Part shown: piece by piece, positions 1 through 9,748 of the stretch
Numbering within the stretch: position 1 is the stretch's first letter
Layout: each line of letters begins with the position of its first letter
Assembly (NCBI RefSeq): GCF_900129825.1
Contig: NZ_FQWZ01000003.1
Span: 364,353 to 428,352, forward strand
DNA length: 64,000 nucleotides
Direction: 5' to 3'
Origin: Hydrocarboniphaga daqingensis
GTDB taxonomy: Bacteria > Pseudomonadota > Gammaproteobacteria > Nevskiales > Nevskiaceae
The notes under the pieces: model-generated
Told to the model about the DNA's origin: nothing
Seen by the model: only the letters and a program-made list of their open reading frames with translations
The model's database searches: none
Made by a program: the position numbers and the translations under genes

Positions 1-1220
1 CCTACGCGCGCACGCCGTCGTTTCACGGTTATCAGCTGCAGGCGCAGGAAAACCTCGCGCTGAAGATGATAGATCACCGCTGCTGGAGCTACTGGCGGCT
101 CGAAAACATCTGGGGCAACTTCAAGACCGACCCCAATCCTTTCATCAAGGACAACATCATGTATTACGGCTGGTATGCGGCCATGCTCGGCCTGCACCAG
201 CTCAACTACGGCGACGATCGCTTCAGCCGGCCAGGCGGCATCCGGCTGGAGCATCCCAACGGCACCGTGTACGAAACCAGCTTTCCGGACATCTGCCAGC
301 TGATCTTCAACAACATGCAGAACTCCGACTTCTGCCTGTTCCCTTGCGAGCCGCGCTGGATCTACCCGATCTGCAACAACTTCGGCGCGCTGGCGCTGCG
401 CTGCCACGATCGCCTCTACGGCACGACGATGTGGGACGCCGTCAAGGATCGCTATCGCACCGGACTGGAACAGGAGTTCATCACGCTGGTCGGACGCATC
501 ACCGCGATTCGTGACGCACACACCGGCGTGACCTTGCCGGCATTGACCGCGACGATGGCCGATGCGATCACGGCGATGTTCATCCACCCGGTTTTTCCGG
601 ATATCGCAGCGCGCAGCTGGGCGATCATCCGCCACGATCTGGTCCGCATCGTCGACGGCGACGTGCGGCTCAAGCTCAACGGCTGGGACAAGATCGACTT
701 CGGCAACTACCGGCCCAGCTTGGTCACCAGCTACGGCCTGATCGCCGTTGCGGCCCGCGAAATGGGCGACGACGAAGTGGCCGACGGGCTGCTGGCTCGG
801 ATCGACCGCGAGTTTCCGAGTCAGACGATCGGCGGCGTTCGGCACTACCCCAAGGCGTCCACCAGCGCGCATGCGGTGATCCATGCGGCGCGCGTGCTGC
901 GCGCGAACACGCTGTATGACCTCGTCAATGTCGGCATGCCGGACGCGTGCAGAACCGGCCCGGTGCTGGCGCATGCCGATTATCCGGACGTGCTGGTCGC
1001 CGGCGCGGTGTCCGATGGTGACGACCTGAAGCTGCACTTGGCGAGCGGCATCGGCGACGGCGAGTACACGATCCGGCTGGCCCGGCTCAAACCCGGCACC
1101 GGGTACCGGATCGCCGACACTGACCCCGTCGCATTCGTTGCCGGGGCCGATGGAGGCGCTAGCTTGCGCGTCGCGCTAGGCGCAGACGTGCGCAGCGTCC
1201 ACATCGTGCCGGTGGGCTGA
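1..1220 (+). CDS. linalool dehydratase/isomerase-like protein, C-terminal part (5' end outside the window)
   Basis: The frame is open from the first bases, so the gene begins upstream; about 406 codons are visible, ending with TGA at 1218-1220. The region encoded by about 150-420 contains DNIMYYGWYAAMLG followed later by PCEPRWIYPICN. The two cysteines (codons 345-347 and 372-374) are nine residues apart and the first is followed by Glu-Pro. This is the arrangement of the active-site cysteines in linalool dehydratase/isomerase of Castellaniella, which interconverts myrcene, linalool and geraniol. The aromatic, Trp-rich helical segments also fit the alpha/alpha-barrel of that family. A C-terminal segment of about 85 residues (from about 960) looks beta-rich and may be a separate domain. 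Substrate unknown; linalool itself is not implied. No terpene pathway genes are adjacent. The family call is fairly firm, the function is not. Confidence 0.72.
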   Translation, partial: YARTPSFHGYQLQAQENLALKMIDHRCWSYWRLENIWGNFKTDPNPFIKDNIMYYGWYAAMLGLHQLNYGDDRFSRPGGIRLEHPNGTVYETSFPDICQLIFNNMQNSDFCLFPCEPRWIYPICNNFGALALRCHDRLYGTTMWDAVKDRYRTGLEQEFITLVGRITAIRDAHTGVTLPALTATMADAITAMFIHPVFPDIAARSWAIIRHDLVRIVDGDVRLKLNGWDKIDFGNYRPSLVTSYGLIAVAAREMGDDEVADGLLARIDREFPSQTIGGVRHYPKASTSAHAVIHAARVLRANTLYDLVNVGMPDACRTGPVLAHADYPDVLVAGAVSDGDDLKLHLASGIGDGEYTIRLARLKPGTGYRIADTDPVAFVAGADGGASLRVALGADVRSVHIVPVG

Positions 1221-1222
1221 CG

Positions 1223-1345
1223 ATGGCCTGCTGCGTCATCGGATCGATGCTGATGGTGGGCGTTGTCGGCCTGGTGCGCGGCATCAAGGAGCGCGTGCTG
1301 CGCCGGCAAGCGGCAGCGCCCGAATCCTGGCGGCTACACGGCTAG
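1223..1345 (+). CDS. possible 40-residue membrane peptide
   Basis: An ATG two bases after the stop of the preceding gene opens a 40-codon frame ending with TAG. The product starts MACCVIGSMLMVGVVGLV, one short hydrophobic stretch, followed by a basic tail with KERVLRRQ. The tight spacing suggests translational coupling. There is no clear Shine-Dalgarno motif and I recognise no family. It could equally be non-coding sequence before the tRNA terminator. Confidence 0.3.
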   Translation: MACCVIGSMLMVGVVGLVRGIKERVLRRQAAAPESWRLHG

Positions 1346-1393
1346 CTGGCGTACGCGGAGGGTCTGGCCTTGATGCCGGCACGCTGCGGGCAC

Positions 1394-1428
1394 AAAAAAG
1401 CCCAGTGTTCTTTAGAAGAACGCTGGGC
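1394..1428 (-). terminator. rho-independent terminator after tRNA-Pro
   Basis: A 13-bp stem (GCCCAGTGTTCTT against AAGAACGCTGGGC, one G-U pair, 3-base loop) is followed on the minus strand by six T residues. It lies about 45 bases beyond the 3' end of tRNA-Pro. On the plus strand the following sequence is only CTTT, so it mainly serves the minus strand. Confidence 0.85.
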
Positions 1429-1472
1429 CTTTGTGCAGGATACGAATTCGGGGAGACACGACTCTTGCGAGT

Positions 1473-1549
1473 TGGTCGGGGCGACAGGATTCGAACCTGC
1501 GACCTCTTGCTCCCGAAGCAAGCGCTCTACCAAGCTGAGCTACGCCCCG
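1473..1549 (-). tRNA. tRNA-Pro (anticodon CGG)
   Basis: A 77-base cloverleaf on the minus strand. The acceptor stem starts CGGGGCG and pairs with CGCCCCG, and CCA is encoded. The D arm contains AGCTCAGCTTGGTAGAGC. The anticodon stem CTTGC/GCAAG encloses loop TTCGGGA, giving anticodon CGG, and the T arm has GGTTCGAAT. It starts 12 bases after the ispB stop on the same strand, so it could be processed from an ispB read-through transcript. Confidence 0.96.
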
Positions 1550-1561
1550 AATGATCGGTTG

Positions 1562-2530
1562 TCAGTTGGCCCGTATCAGGGCAAAAGCAGCCAGATCGAT
1601 CAGCGTTTTCTTGAACGGCGAATCGGGAAGATCGCCCAACGCTGAGGTCGCCGAACCCGAGTAGGCCTCGGCGAGCGCGCGAGTGTACGGGATCGCGCCG
1701 GTGGCTTCAACGGCTTTGAGCACCGGATCGAGTTCCGGCACGCCGGAGCCACTGAGCGCGCTGCGCACCAGCGCCGCTTGTTCGGCGTTGCCGGACCGCA
1801 TCGTGTAGATCAAAGGAAGCGTCGGCTTGCCTTCGGCCAGATCGTTGCCGACCGCCTTGCCGCTGACTTCGGGGTCGGCTGTGTAGTCGAGCACGTCGTC
1901 GATCAGCTGGAAGGCCATGCCCAGGTCGTGGCCGTAGCGGCCAAGCGCCTGCTGCTGCGCCGGGCTGGCGTCGGCGGCGATGGCGCCGGCTTGCATCGCG
2001 GCGCTGAACAGCACGGCGGTCTTCAATTCGATGACCCGCAAGTAGCGGGCTTCATCGACATCGGGATCGCCGGCGTTAAGCAGCTGCAGTACCTCGCCTT
2101 CGGCGATCGCATTGGTGGTGTCGGCCATCAAGCGCATGATCGCCATGCGGCCGCTGTCGACCATCATCTGGAAGCTGCGCGAATACAGGAAGTCGCCCGA
2201 CAACACGGCGGCCTCGTTGCCCCACTGCGCATTGGCGGTGCGACGGCCGCGACGCAGGTCGGAATGGTCGACCACATCGTCATGCAGCAGCGTTGCCGTA
2301 TGGATGAACTCCATGACCGCCGCCAGCAGTCTCGGCTCCTCGCCTTGTGCGCCGAGCGCACGGGCTGCCAGCAACACCAGCGCCGGACGCAAGCGCTTGC
2401 CGCCGGCGGAGACGATATAACCGCCGATCTCGTTGATCAGGGCCACTTCGGACGACAGACGACTGCGAATGATCCGGTCCATGCCGAGCATGTCGTCGGC
2501 GATGGGCGATAGCAGAGTTTTGAGGTCCAT
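1562..2530 (-). CDS. ispB: octaprenyl/polyprenyl diphosphate synthase
   Basis: Trans-polyprenyl diphosphate synthase of 322 residues, the usual length. It elongates farnesyl diphosphate with isopentenyl diphosphate to make the ubiquinone side chain. Visible motifs: GGKRLRP near residue 44 (substrate binding), first Asp-rich motif DDVVDHSDLRRGR near residue 83, and second Asp-rich motif DDVLDYTAD near 212. The chain length (C40 or another) cannot be read from the sequence with confidence. It is divergent from the genes at 2789 onward. Position upstream of rplU-rpmA matches many gammaproteobacteria, although here a long repeat gene lies between. A sigma-70-like promoter sits directly upstream. 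Confidence 0.95.
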   Translation of the reverse strand: MDLKTLLSPIADDMLGMDRIIRSRLSSEVALINEIGGYIVSAGGKRLRPALVLLAARALGAQGEEPRLLAAVMEFIHTATLLHDDVVDHSDLRRGRRTANAQWGNEAAVLSGDFLYSRSFQMMVDSGRMAIMRLMADTTNAIAEGEVLQLLNAGDPDVDEARYLRVIELKTAVLFSAAMQAGAIAADASPAQQQALGRYGHDLGMAFQLIDDVLDYTADPEVSGKAVGNDLAEGKPTLPLIYTMRSGNAEQAALVRSALSGSGVPELDPVLKAVEATGAIPYTRALAEAYSGSATSALGDLPDSPFKKTLIDLAAFALIRAN

Positions 2531-2556
2531 TGAGACGCGCCAAGAATAGGGCGTGG

Positions 2557-2585
2557 ATGCTAGGGGGATGAGCGGGCAGGGTCAA
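2557..2585 (-). promoter_or_regulatory. sigma-70-like promoter of ispB
   Basis: On the minus strand TTGACC (2580-2585) and TAGCAT (2557-2562) are separated by 17 bases. The predicted start lies about 20 bases before the ispB ATG. Confidence 0.55.
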
Positions 2586-2706
2586 ACGAAGCTTTGGCGG
2601 CAAGTTTCTTGCGGTGCGTCACACAACCAGCTCAATTAATGCCGCTGCTCGCCCAATTTCCTAGCTCTACATTTGCTGGCCCCCAAGACCTGTGTCGACA
2701 AGTCTC

Positions 2707-2712
2707 TATAAT
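2707..2712 (+). promoter_or_regulatory. consensus -10 box upstream of the Ig-repeat gene
   Basis: A perfect TATAAT lies 77 bases before the proposed start of the repeat protein. No good -35 hexamer is seen 16-18 bases upstream, so the element may depend on an activator or be fortuitous. The 2531-2788 gap holds nothing else I can support besides the ispB promoter. Confidence 0.35.
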
Positions 2713-2788
2713 CGAACGCGTTGCCCAGGGGGGGCAGCCAACTTCCACTTCTTATCTAGCGCGCGTGTGCCGGCGCAGCGGATCGTCC

Positions 2789-5700
2789 ATGTTCGAATTC
2801 ATTGATCGCGCCCGGTCCCGGGCTGTGCTGGCGGCCACGATGTTGGCCCTGATGACGGCCTGCGGTGGAGGGGGCGGCAGCACCCGGCTCGAAGCCATCG
2901 AAGTAACGCCGGCGGCGAGTTCCACCCCGGCCGGCACCACGGTCCCGTTCGTTGCCACTGCCTTGTATAGTGATGACAGTCGTCAGGACGTCACGGCGAC
3001 CGCGACCTGGACGTCGGGCTCCACCAGCGTGGCCACGATATCGGACGCCGCTGCCGACAAGGGCTTGGCGCAGACGCTGACACCCGGCACCACGGCGATC
3101 AGTGCCAGCTTCGAAGGCAAGGTGGGCACCACGACGCTGACGGTGACCAATGCCGTGATCCGCTCGCTGGCCATCAGCCCAACGACGGCGACCATCGCCA
3201 AGGGCACCACCCGGGCGTTCTCGGCCTTGGCCACGTTCACTGACAATCGCGTGTTCGACGTGACCGCCGATGCCACCTGGTCATCCCAGAATGCGGCGGT
3301 GGCGACGGTGTCCGATGCGCGCCCCGACAAGGGTCTCGCAATCGGTGTCGGAGTCGGCACTGCCAGGCTGCTGGCCGCTTACGAAGGCGTGACCGGGCAG
3401 GCTGACCTGACCGTCAGCGCCGCCGCCGTCACCGGTCTGGCGGTGACGCCGGCCGATCTGAGCAAGCCCAAGGGCACGACCCAGCAGTACACGGCCATGG
3501 CCTCGTTCTCCGACAGCACCACGCAGGACGTGACGGCCGACGCGAACTGGAGCAGTTCCGCCACCGCAGTCGCCAGCGTCAGCAACGAAGCGGCATCTAA
3601 AGGGAAGGCGATCGCCGTCGCTGAGGGCGCGGCTGAAATCGGCGCTGACTACCGCGGATTCGCGGCCAAAACCGGCCTGACGGTGACGCCGGCCGTGCTG
3701 CAGAGCATCCAGATCACGCCGTCGGCCAGTTCGGTCGCCAAGGGACTGGTCCAGGCTTACGTGGCAACCGGCGTCTACACCGACGGCAGCACGGTCGACC
3801 TGACATCCACCGTGACTTGGTCCTCGTCGTCGTCGGCTGTCGCCGACATCAGCAATGCCTCCGGCAGCAATGGCAAAGCCACGACCAATACGGTCGGTGT
3901 GACGACGATCAGCGCGATCGACCCTGCAACGCAGATCGTCAGCAACAGCGCCACGCTGACGGTGACCACCGAGGCTCTGACCCGCATCGAGATCACGCCA
4001 GCGACGCTCAATCTGCCCAAGGGCAATACGCAGTCGTTTACGGCAACCGGCTTTTACACCGACAACAGCCGCCAGGACCTGACCAAGAGCGCGACGTGGG
4101 CGGTCGCGGATGCCGCCATCGCCGACGTCAGCAACTCGGCCAGCACGCGCGGCTTGGTCGCAGCCAAGGCCAGCGGCAGCACCCTGGTGACGGCGAGCTT
4201 CGAGGGCCAGTCGGGTAGTGCGACGCTGACCGTCACCGACGCTGTGCTCAGCAGCATCCAGGTCACGCCGGCCAGTGCGCGCCTGGCGTCGGGCTTCACC
4301 CGCCAATACACGGCCACCGGCGTGTTTAGCGACAACAGCACGCGCGATCTGACCACCAGCGTTACGTGGTCCAGCACCGCCACCGCGTTTGCAACGGTCA
4401 GCAACGCGGCCGACAGCCAGGGTCTGGTCAACGGCGTCAGCGCCGGCACGACCAATATCGTGGCGACCAGCGGGTCCATCAGCGGCTCGACGCCATTGAC
4501 GGTCACCGCCGCCACGCTCAGTTCGATCAGCGTCACGCCGACCAATCCGACGATTCCGCTGGGCACGACGACGCAGTTGACGGCGATCGGCACGTTCTCG
4601 GACAACTCGACGCAGGACCTCAGCACGCAAGCATCGTGGAGTTCCAGCGCCACCGGTGTCGCCACGGTCAGCAACACCAAGGGTACGCAGGGCAAGGTCA
4701 CCTCGCAGTCCACCGGCAATGCGACGATCACGGCTGCGCTCAAGGGCGTCGATGGCGCCACGCGGGTCACGGTCTCGGCCGCGACGCTGACCAAGCTCAC
4801 CGTGACGCCGAACCCGGCCAGCGTCGCCAAGGGGCGCACGCTGCAGATGACGGCCACCGGCACCTACTCCGACAACACCACGGCCGACATCACGGCCGAT
4901 GCAACGTGGTCCTCGTCCGACACCACGATCGCGACGGTCACCAATGACGGCGGCGTGTTCAGCTCGACCGTTGCCGGTCAGGTCAGCGGCGTCAAGGAAG
5001 GCAGCGCGACCGTGTCGGCCGTTCTGGGATCGGTGACCGGCTCTGCGCCGCTGACGGTGACGTCCGCAGTGCTCAATTCGATCGCCGTCACGCCGGCCAC
5101 GCGCTCGGTCGCCCAAGGCGTCAGCGTTCAGTACACCGCCATCGGCACTTATTCCGACAGCACGACGGCCGATATCACCAAGTCGGTCACATGGGCGTCT
5201 GATGCGTCGGCGGTGGCCACCATCAGCAATGCCACCGGCAGCAACGGCCTGGCGTCGACCTCGGCGGTCGGTACGGCTCGCATCACGGCGCAGTCTGCTG
5301 GCGTGACCAGCCCGGCTGCGACGCTGACGGTCACCGCCAAGACGCTGTCGTCGATCACCGTGACGCCGGCAACGCCGACGATTCCGAGCGGCACGACGCA
5401 GCAGTTCACCGCCACCGCGCGTTACTCGGACAACAGCACCGCCGACCTCACGGCGTCGGTCACTTGGGCGTCGAGCAGCACCAGCGTTGCCGATGTCAGC
5501 AATGCGTCGGGTACCAAGGGCTTGGCTACGTCCAAGTCGGCGGGCCAGACCACGATCAGCGCCACCAGCGGCACCGGCAATACCGCGGTGTCCGGATCGA
5601 CCGTGCTGACCGTCAGCAGCGCCGCGCTGCAGCGGATCAACCTGTCGCCGCTCAATGCCAGCGTCGCGCTGGGTTACACCTTGCAGTACCGCGCGGTCGG

Positions 5701-6169
5701 TGAGTACGCCGATGGCAGCAGCAAGGACGTGACCGCCGAGGTGAGCTGGACCGTGTTCAACGATGCGGTCGCCAACATCTCCAACGCCAGCGGCACCAAG
5801 GGCCTGCTGTCGCCGGTTGCCGTGGGCAACACCACGGTCCGCGCGACGCTGGGCTCGGTCGAAAGCGTGACCGGCGTGACGGTCACCAATGCCACGCTGC
5901 GCTCGGTCGACGTGACGCCGAAGAACGCCAGCTTCGGCGCCGGCGACACGCTGCAGTTCAAGGCGGTCGGTACGTTCAGCGACAGCAGCACGCTGGACTT
6001 GACTCGGCAGGTCAGCTGGGCGTCGTCGAACACCAATGCCGCCACGATCGATCAGGCTGGCTTGGCCACGGCCGGTGGTTCGGCACTGACGTCGACGACG
6101 ATCAGCGCAACGCGTGGTACCGGCGTCAATGCGGTTTCAGGCAGCACGACGCTGAGCCGCGGTTTTTGA
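2789..6169 (+). CDS. surface lipoprotein with about twelve bacterial Ig-like (Big_2) repeats
   Basis: I take the ATG at 2789 (1126 residues) because it gives a lipoprotein signal: MFEFIDRARSRAVLAATM, then LALMTAC with Cys as lipidation site and a GGGGGS spacer. Reading could continue upstream to 2594, but that extension has no signal-like character. The rest is about twelve tandem repeats of 88-95 residues. Each opens with a pattern like LxSIxVTPA, has SDNSTxDLTxxVTWSSS in the middle and ends with TLTVT. This is the bacterial Ig-like group 2 type found in intimins and other adhesins. No enzymatic domain or sortase motif is visible, and the protein ends soon after the last repeat (TTLSRGF). 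Likely outer-membrane anchored and exposed; adhesion is inferred. Confidence 0.8.
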   Translation: MFEFIDRARSRAVLAATMLALMTACGGGGGSTRLEAIEVTPAASSTPAGTTVPFVATALYSDDSRQDVTATATWTSGSTSVATISDAAADKGLAQTLTPGTTAISASFEGKVGTTTLTVTNAVIRSLAISPTTATIAKGTTRAFSALATFTDNRVFDVTADATWSSQNAAVATVSDARPDKGLAIGVGVGTARLLAAYEGVTGQADLTVSAAAVTGLAVTPADLSKPKGTTQQYTAMASFSDSTTQDVTADANWSSSATAVASVSNEAASKGKAIAVAEGAAEIGADYRGFAAKTGLTVTPAVLQSIQITPSASSVAKGLVQAYVATGVYTDGSTVDLTSTVTWSSSSSAVADISNASGSNGKATTNTVGVTTISAIDPATQIVSNSATLTVTTEALTRIEITPATLNLPKGNTQSFTATGFYTDNSRQDLTKSATWAVADAAIADVSNSASTRGLVAAKASGSTLVTASFEGQSGSATLTVTDAVLSSIQVTPASARLASGFTRQYTATGVFSDNSTRDLTTSVTWSSTATAFATVSNAADSQGLVNGVSAGTTNIVATSGSISGSTPLTVTAATLSSISVTPTNPTIPLGTTTQLTAIGTFSDNSTQDLSTQASWSSSATGVATVSNTKGTQGKVTSQSTGNATITAALKGVDGATRVTVSAATLTKLTVTPNPASVAKGRTLQMTATGTYSDNTTADITADATWSSSDTTIATVTNDGGVFSSTVAGQVSGVKEGSATVSAVLGSVTGSAPLTVTSAVLNSIAVTPATRSVAQGVSVQYTAIGTYSDSTTADITKSVTWASDASAVATISNATGSNGLASTSAVGTARITAQSAGVTSPAATLTVTAKTLSSITVTPATPTIPSGTTQQFTATARYSDNSTADLTASVTWASSSTSVADVSNASGTKGLATSKSAGQTTISATSGTGNTAVSGSTVLTVSSAALQRINLSPLNASVALGYTLQYRAVGEYADGSSKDVTAEVSWTVFNDAVANISNASGTKGLLSPVAVGNTTVRATLGSVESVTGVTVTNATLRSVDVTPKNASFGAGDTLQFKAVGTFSDSSTLDLTRQVSWASSNTNAATIDQAGLATAGGSALTSTTISATRGTGVNAVSGSTTLSRGF
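2870..6169 (+). repeat. tandem ~270-bp coding repeats (Ig-like modules)
   Basis: About twelve diverged direct repeats of roughly 265-285 bp, in frame with the lipoprotein gene. Recurrent words such as CTGACGGTGACC and GTGACGCCGGCC mark the module borders. Divergence is high enough that module duplication looks old, but recombination between modules remains possible. Confidence 0.75.
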
Positions 6170-6184
6170 TGTGATGTGACGCCT

Positions 6185-6218
6185 GGAGCCGGCGCGGATC
6201 GTTTCTCCGCCCGGCTCC
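6185..6218 (+). terminator. possible hairpin terminator after the repeat gene
   Basis: GGAGCCGG (6185-6192) pairs perfectly with CCGGCTCC (6211-6218), 15 bases after the stop codon. No T-run follows, so intrinsic termination is uncertain; a stabilising 3' hairpin is an alternative. Confidence 0.4.
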
Positions 6219-6240
6219 GGCATTCAAACGCTTTCATACA

Positions 6241-6269
6241 TTGACGAGGCGGGCCTCGATCTCTAGAAT
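6241..6269 (+). promoter_or_regulatory. sigma-70 promoter of rplU-rpmA
   Basis: TTGACG (6241-6246) and TAGAAT (6264-6269) are separated by exactly 17 bases, about 65 bases before the rplU ATG. The leader of about 55 bases could carry regulation, but I see no clear structure. Confidence 0.8.
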
Positions 6270-6333
6270 CCCGCCTCCCTAATGGCCGGCCCCTGCGCTC
6301 GCCATCGTTCGGACCCGTCTTTTGGAGCAGCCG

Positions 6334-6645
6334 ATGTACGCCGTCATCAAGACCGGAGGCAAGCAGTATCGCGTTGCCGCTGGCGAACAGCTGAAGATTG
6401 AATCCCTGGTGGCCGAAGTCGGCGCGACCGTTTCCTTTGACCAGGTTCTGCTGGTTGGCGAAGGCGAGACCGTCAAGGTCGGCGCACCGCTGGTCAACGG
6501 TGGCGTGGTCACCGCGGAAGTGCTGCGTCACGGCCGTGGCGACAAGATCCGCATCATCAAGCACCGCCGCCGCAAGCACTATCACAAGGAACAGGGCCAT
6601 CGGCAGAACTTCACGGAAGTGAAGATCACCGGTATCTCAGGCTAA
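6334..6645 (+). CDS. rplU: 50S ribosomal protein L21
   Basis: 103 residues, the usual L21 length, starting [14 protein letters not shown]. The ATG at 6334 is preceded by GGAG at 6324-6327 with 6-base spacing, so the in-frame TTG at 6322 is not needed. The C-terminal half has the basic [16 protein letters not shown] segment that binds 23S rRNA. It is 15 bases upstream of rpmA, the near-universal L21-L27 pair, and shares the promoter at 6241. Confidence 0.97.
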   Translation: MYAVIKTGGKQYRVAAGEQLKIESLVAEVGATVSFDQVLLVGEGETVKVGAPLVNGGVVTAEVLRHGRGDKIRIIKHRRRKHYHKEQGHRQNFTEVKITGISG

Positions 6646-6660
6646 GGTTGGAGCAGACTC

Positions 6661-6918
6661 ATGGCACATAAGAAGGCAGGCGGCAGTACTCGTAACGGTC
6701 GCGATTCACAGAGCAAGCGCCTCGGCGTCAAGCTGTTTGGCGGCCAGGCCGTGATCGCCGGCAACATCATCATCCGCCAGCGCGGCACCCAGTATCACCC
6801 GGGCACCGGCGTCGGCATCGGCAAGGATCACACGATCTTTGCCAAGACCGACGGCAAGGTCGTGTTTGCGACCCGCGGTCCGAAGAGCCGTACCTACGTC
6901 GACGTCGTCGCGGCCTGA
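6661..6918 (+). CDS. rpmA: 50S ribosomal protein L27
   Basis: 85 residues starting [16 protein letters not shown], with GVKLFGGQ and [10 protein letters not shown] characteristic of L27. Its N-terminus reaches the peptidyl-transferase centre. The N-terminus starts directly with the gammaproteobacterial sequence and lacks the cleaved extension of Firmicutes. Followed by a strong terminator, so rplU-rpmA form their own unit ahead of obgE. Confidence 0.98.
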   Translation: MAHKKAGGSTRNGRDSQSKRLGVKLFGGQAVIAGNIIIRQRGTQYHPGTGVGIGKDHTIFAKTDGKVVFATRGPKSRTYVDVVAA

Positions 6919-6938
6919 CCTCGAGTGGTACCCGAAAG

Positions 6939-6963
6939 AGCCCCGTCCAGACGGGGCTTTTTT
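6939..6963 (+). terminator. rho-independent terminator after rpmA
   Basis: AGCCCCGT/ACGGGGCT, an 8-bp stem with CCAG loop, followed by a T-run. It ends about 30 bases before obgE and separates the ribosomal pair from obgE-proB, although read-through is common here. Confidence 0.92.
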
Positions 6964-6971
6964 GTGCATGA

Positions 6972-8096
<1,125 letters not shown>

Positions 8097-8131
8097 GCCC
8101 GCCGAAACCGAACAACCGACACGACGCTTTC

Positions 8132-9256
8132 ATGGAACGTGACAAGCTGACCCGCGCCCGTCGCTGGGTGATCAAGATTGGCAGCTCGCTGGTGACGGCC
8201 AAGGGCCAGGGGCTGGATCGCGAGGCCATCGCCGACTGGTGCTCGCAGATTGCAGCGCTTCGCGCCGAAGGCCGGCAGATCGTGCTGGTGTCCTCGGGCG
8301 CCGTTGCCGAAGGCATGGCGCGACTCGGCTTGAAGAAGCGGCCGACCGATATCCATGAGCTGCAAGCCGCTGCCGCCGTCGGGCAGATGGGCCTGGTGCG
8401 CGCTTGGGAACTGGGTTTCGAGGCGCACGGCACGCGCGCCGCGCAGATTCTGCTGACGCACGAAGATGTCGCCGACCGCGGCCGGTATCTGAATGCGCGT
8501 GGCACCTTGAACACGCTGCTGGAGCTGGGCGTGGTGCCGGTCGTCAACGAGAACGACACGGTGGCGACCGATGAAATCCGCTTGGGCGACAACGACACGC
8601 TCGGCGCGATGACGGCCAATCTGATCGAGGCGGATCTGCTGGTGATCCTGACCGACCAGGATGGCTTGTTCGACGCCGATCCGCGCAGCAACCCCGACGC
8701 CAAGCTGGTCTCCGAAGCCTCGCTGGCCGAGCCGCAACTGGTGGCGATGGCCGGCGACAGCAAGGGTGTGCTCGGCCGCGGCGGTATGCGCACCAAGCTG
8801 TCGGCGGCCCATATTGCCGCGCGCTCCGGCGCGGCGACCGTGATTGCGCATGGCCGCGCGCCGGACGCGCTGCTGCAGATCGGGCGCGGTCAGAGCATCG
8901 GCAGCCTGCTCAAGCCGGCGCAAGGCGTCATGGCGGCGCGCAAGCGCTGGATCGCGGGGCAGCTGCAGGTGCGCGGTCAGTTCCATCTGGACGAGGGCGC
9001 GGCGCAGGTGCTGAAGGCCCAGGGCAAGAGCTTGCTGCCGGTTGGCGTGCGGCAGGCAAGCGGTAACTTCGAGCGCGGCGACTTGGTCGCGTGCATCGCA
9101 CCCGACGGTCGGGAGATCGCGCGCGGCTTGTCGAATTACGGCAGCGGCGATGCCCAGCGCATCCTCGGCGCTCGCGGTGACGAGTTGGCCCAGCGCTTGG
9201 GCCATCCGGCTGAGCCCGAGCTGATTCACCGGGACAATCTGGTGCTGACCGGCTAG
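8132..9256 (+). CDS. proB: glutamate 5-kinase
   Basis: 374 residues, full length. An amino-acid kinase domain (about 1-260) has KIGSSLV near the start, [16 protein letters not shown] and [11 protein letters not shown]-terminal PUA domain (about 280-365) follows, ending [12 protein letters not shown]. It phosphorylates glutamate as the first step of proline synthesis and is normally feedback-inhibited by proline. It starts 35 bases after obgE and probably shares its transcript; proA is not in the window. Confidence 0.97.
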   Translation: MERDKLTRARRWVIKIGSSLVTAKGQGLDREAIADWCSQIAALRAEGRQIVLVSSGAVAEGMARLGLKKRPTDIHELQAAAAVGQMGLVRAWELGFEAHGTRAAQILLTHEDVADRGRYLNARGTLNTLLELGVVPVVNENDTVATDEIRLGDNDTLGAMTANLIEADLLVILTDQDGLFDADPRSNPDAKLVSEASLAEPQLVAMAGDSKGVLGRGGMRTKLSAAHIAARSGAATVIAHGRAPDALLQIGRGQSIGSLLKPAQGVMAARKRWIAGQLQVRGQFHLDEGAAQVLKAQGKSLLPVGVRQASGNFERGDLVACIAPDGREIARGLSNYGSGDAQRILGARGDELAQRLGHPAEPELIHRDNLVLTG

Positions 9257-9313
9257 CAGCAGCGTCGTGACTGGCCTGCCGGCGCCAGGTTCCCGACAAA
9301 TCGCGCTCAAACA

Positions 9314-9341
9314 AAAACGCGGGCCTTTCGGCCCGCGTTTT
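9314..9341. terminator. bidirectional terminator between proB and rpsT
   Basis: AAAACGCGGGCC (9314-9325), loop TTTC, GGCCCGCGTTTT (9330-9341): a perfect 12-bp stem with A-run and T-run on opposite sides. It can stop both proB (plus) and rpsT (minus) transcripts. Confidence 0.93.
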
Positions 9342-9366
9342 GGTGCAGCGTTACAACCGGATCAGA

Positions 9367-9630
9367 TCAGGCCATCGCCTTGATGTGAGCGGCGAGGCGG
9401 CTCTTGTGACGAGCGGCCTTGTTCTTGTGGATCATGCCGCGGTCGGAGTAACGGTCCAGAACTGGGACCATTTCCTTGTAGGCGGCTTCGGCGGCAGCCT
9501 TGTCCTTGGATTCGACGGCCTTGACCACCTTCTTGACGTAGGTGCGGATCATCGAGCGCTGGCTGGCATTGCGGGCGCGGTGAACTTCGGACTGGCGTGC
9601 GCGCTTGCGGGCACTAGCGGTGTTGGCCAA
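9367..9630 (-). CDS. rpsT: 30S ribosomal protein S20
   Basis: 87 residues, starting [15 protein letters not shown], typical for S20, which binds 16S rRNA. The start codon is TTG (9628-9630 on minus), with TAGGAG upstream as Shine-Dalgarno. E. coli rpsT also uses a UUG start, linked there to autogenous control, so the rare start is probably functional. Monocistronic, with its own promoter at 9681-9709 and terminator at 9314-9341. Confidence 0.97.
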   Translation of the reverse strand: MANTASARKRARQSEVHRARNASQRSMIRTYVKKVVKAVESKDKAAAEAAYKEMVPVLDRYSDRGMIHKNKAARHKSRLAAHIKAMA

Positions 9631-9680
9631 GACGGACTCCTAGAACTGCAAAAAATGAGGCGACAAAACGAAGGGGCGCT

Positions 9681-9709
9681 AGTATTGTGATCGACCCCCG
9701 AGTTGTCAA
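9681..9709 (-). promoter_or_regulatory. sigma-70 promoter of rpsT
   Basis: On the minus strand a perfect TTGACA (9704-9709) is 17 bases from AATACT (9681-9686). The predicted leader before the TTG start is about 45 bases. A second TTGACA copy lies ten bases further upstream (9714-9719). Confidence 0.75.
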
Positions 9710-9748
9710 TCTGTCAATCCATCGCTGGCAGGTCTGCCGGCTGCCCGA

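Noticed and set aside
1394-1549. tRNA-Pro (and tRNA-Thr at 28692) as island attachment sites
   Set aside because: No integrase, direct repeat of the tRNA 3' end or foreign-looking block lies next to either tRNA.
3281-5116. A 611-codon open frame antisense to the Ig-repeat gene
   Set aside because: Its sequence is an Arg/Gly/Asp-rich periodic shadow of the repeats; the sense frame has a lipobox and clear Ig-like motifs.
2870-6169. Tandem repeats considered as CRISPR or satellite DNA
   Set aside because: The period is ~270 bp, the repeats are diverged and always in frame, and there are no spacers or cas genes.
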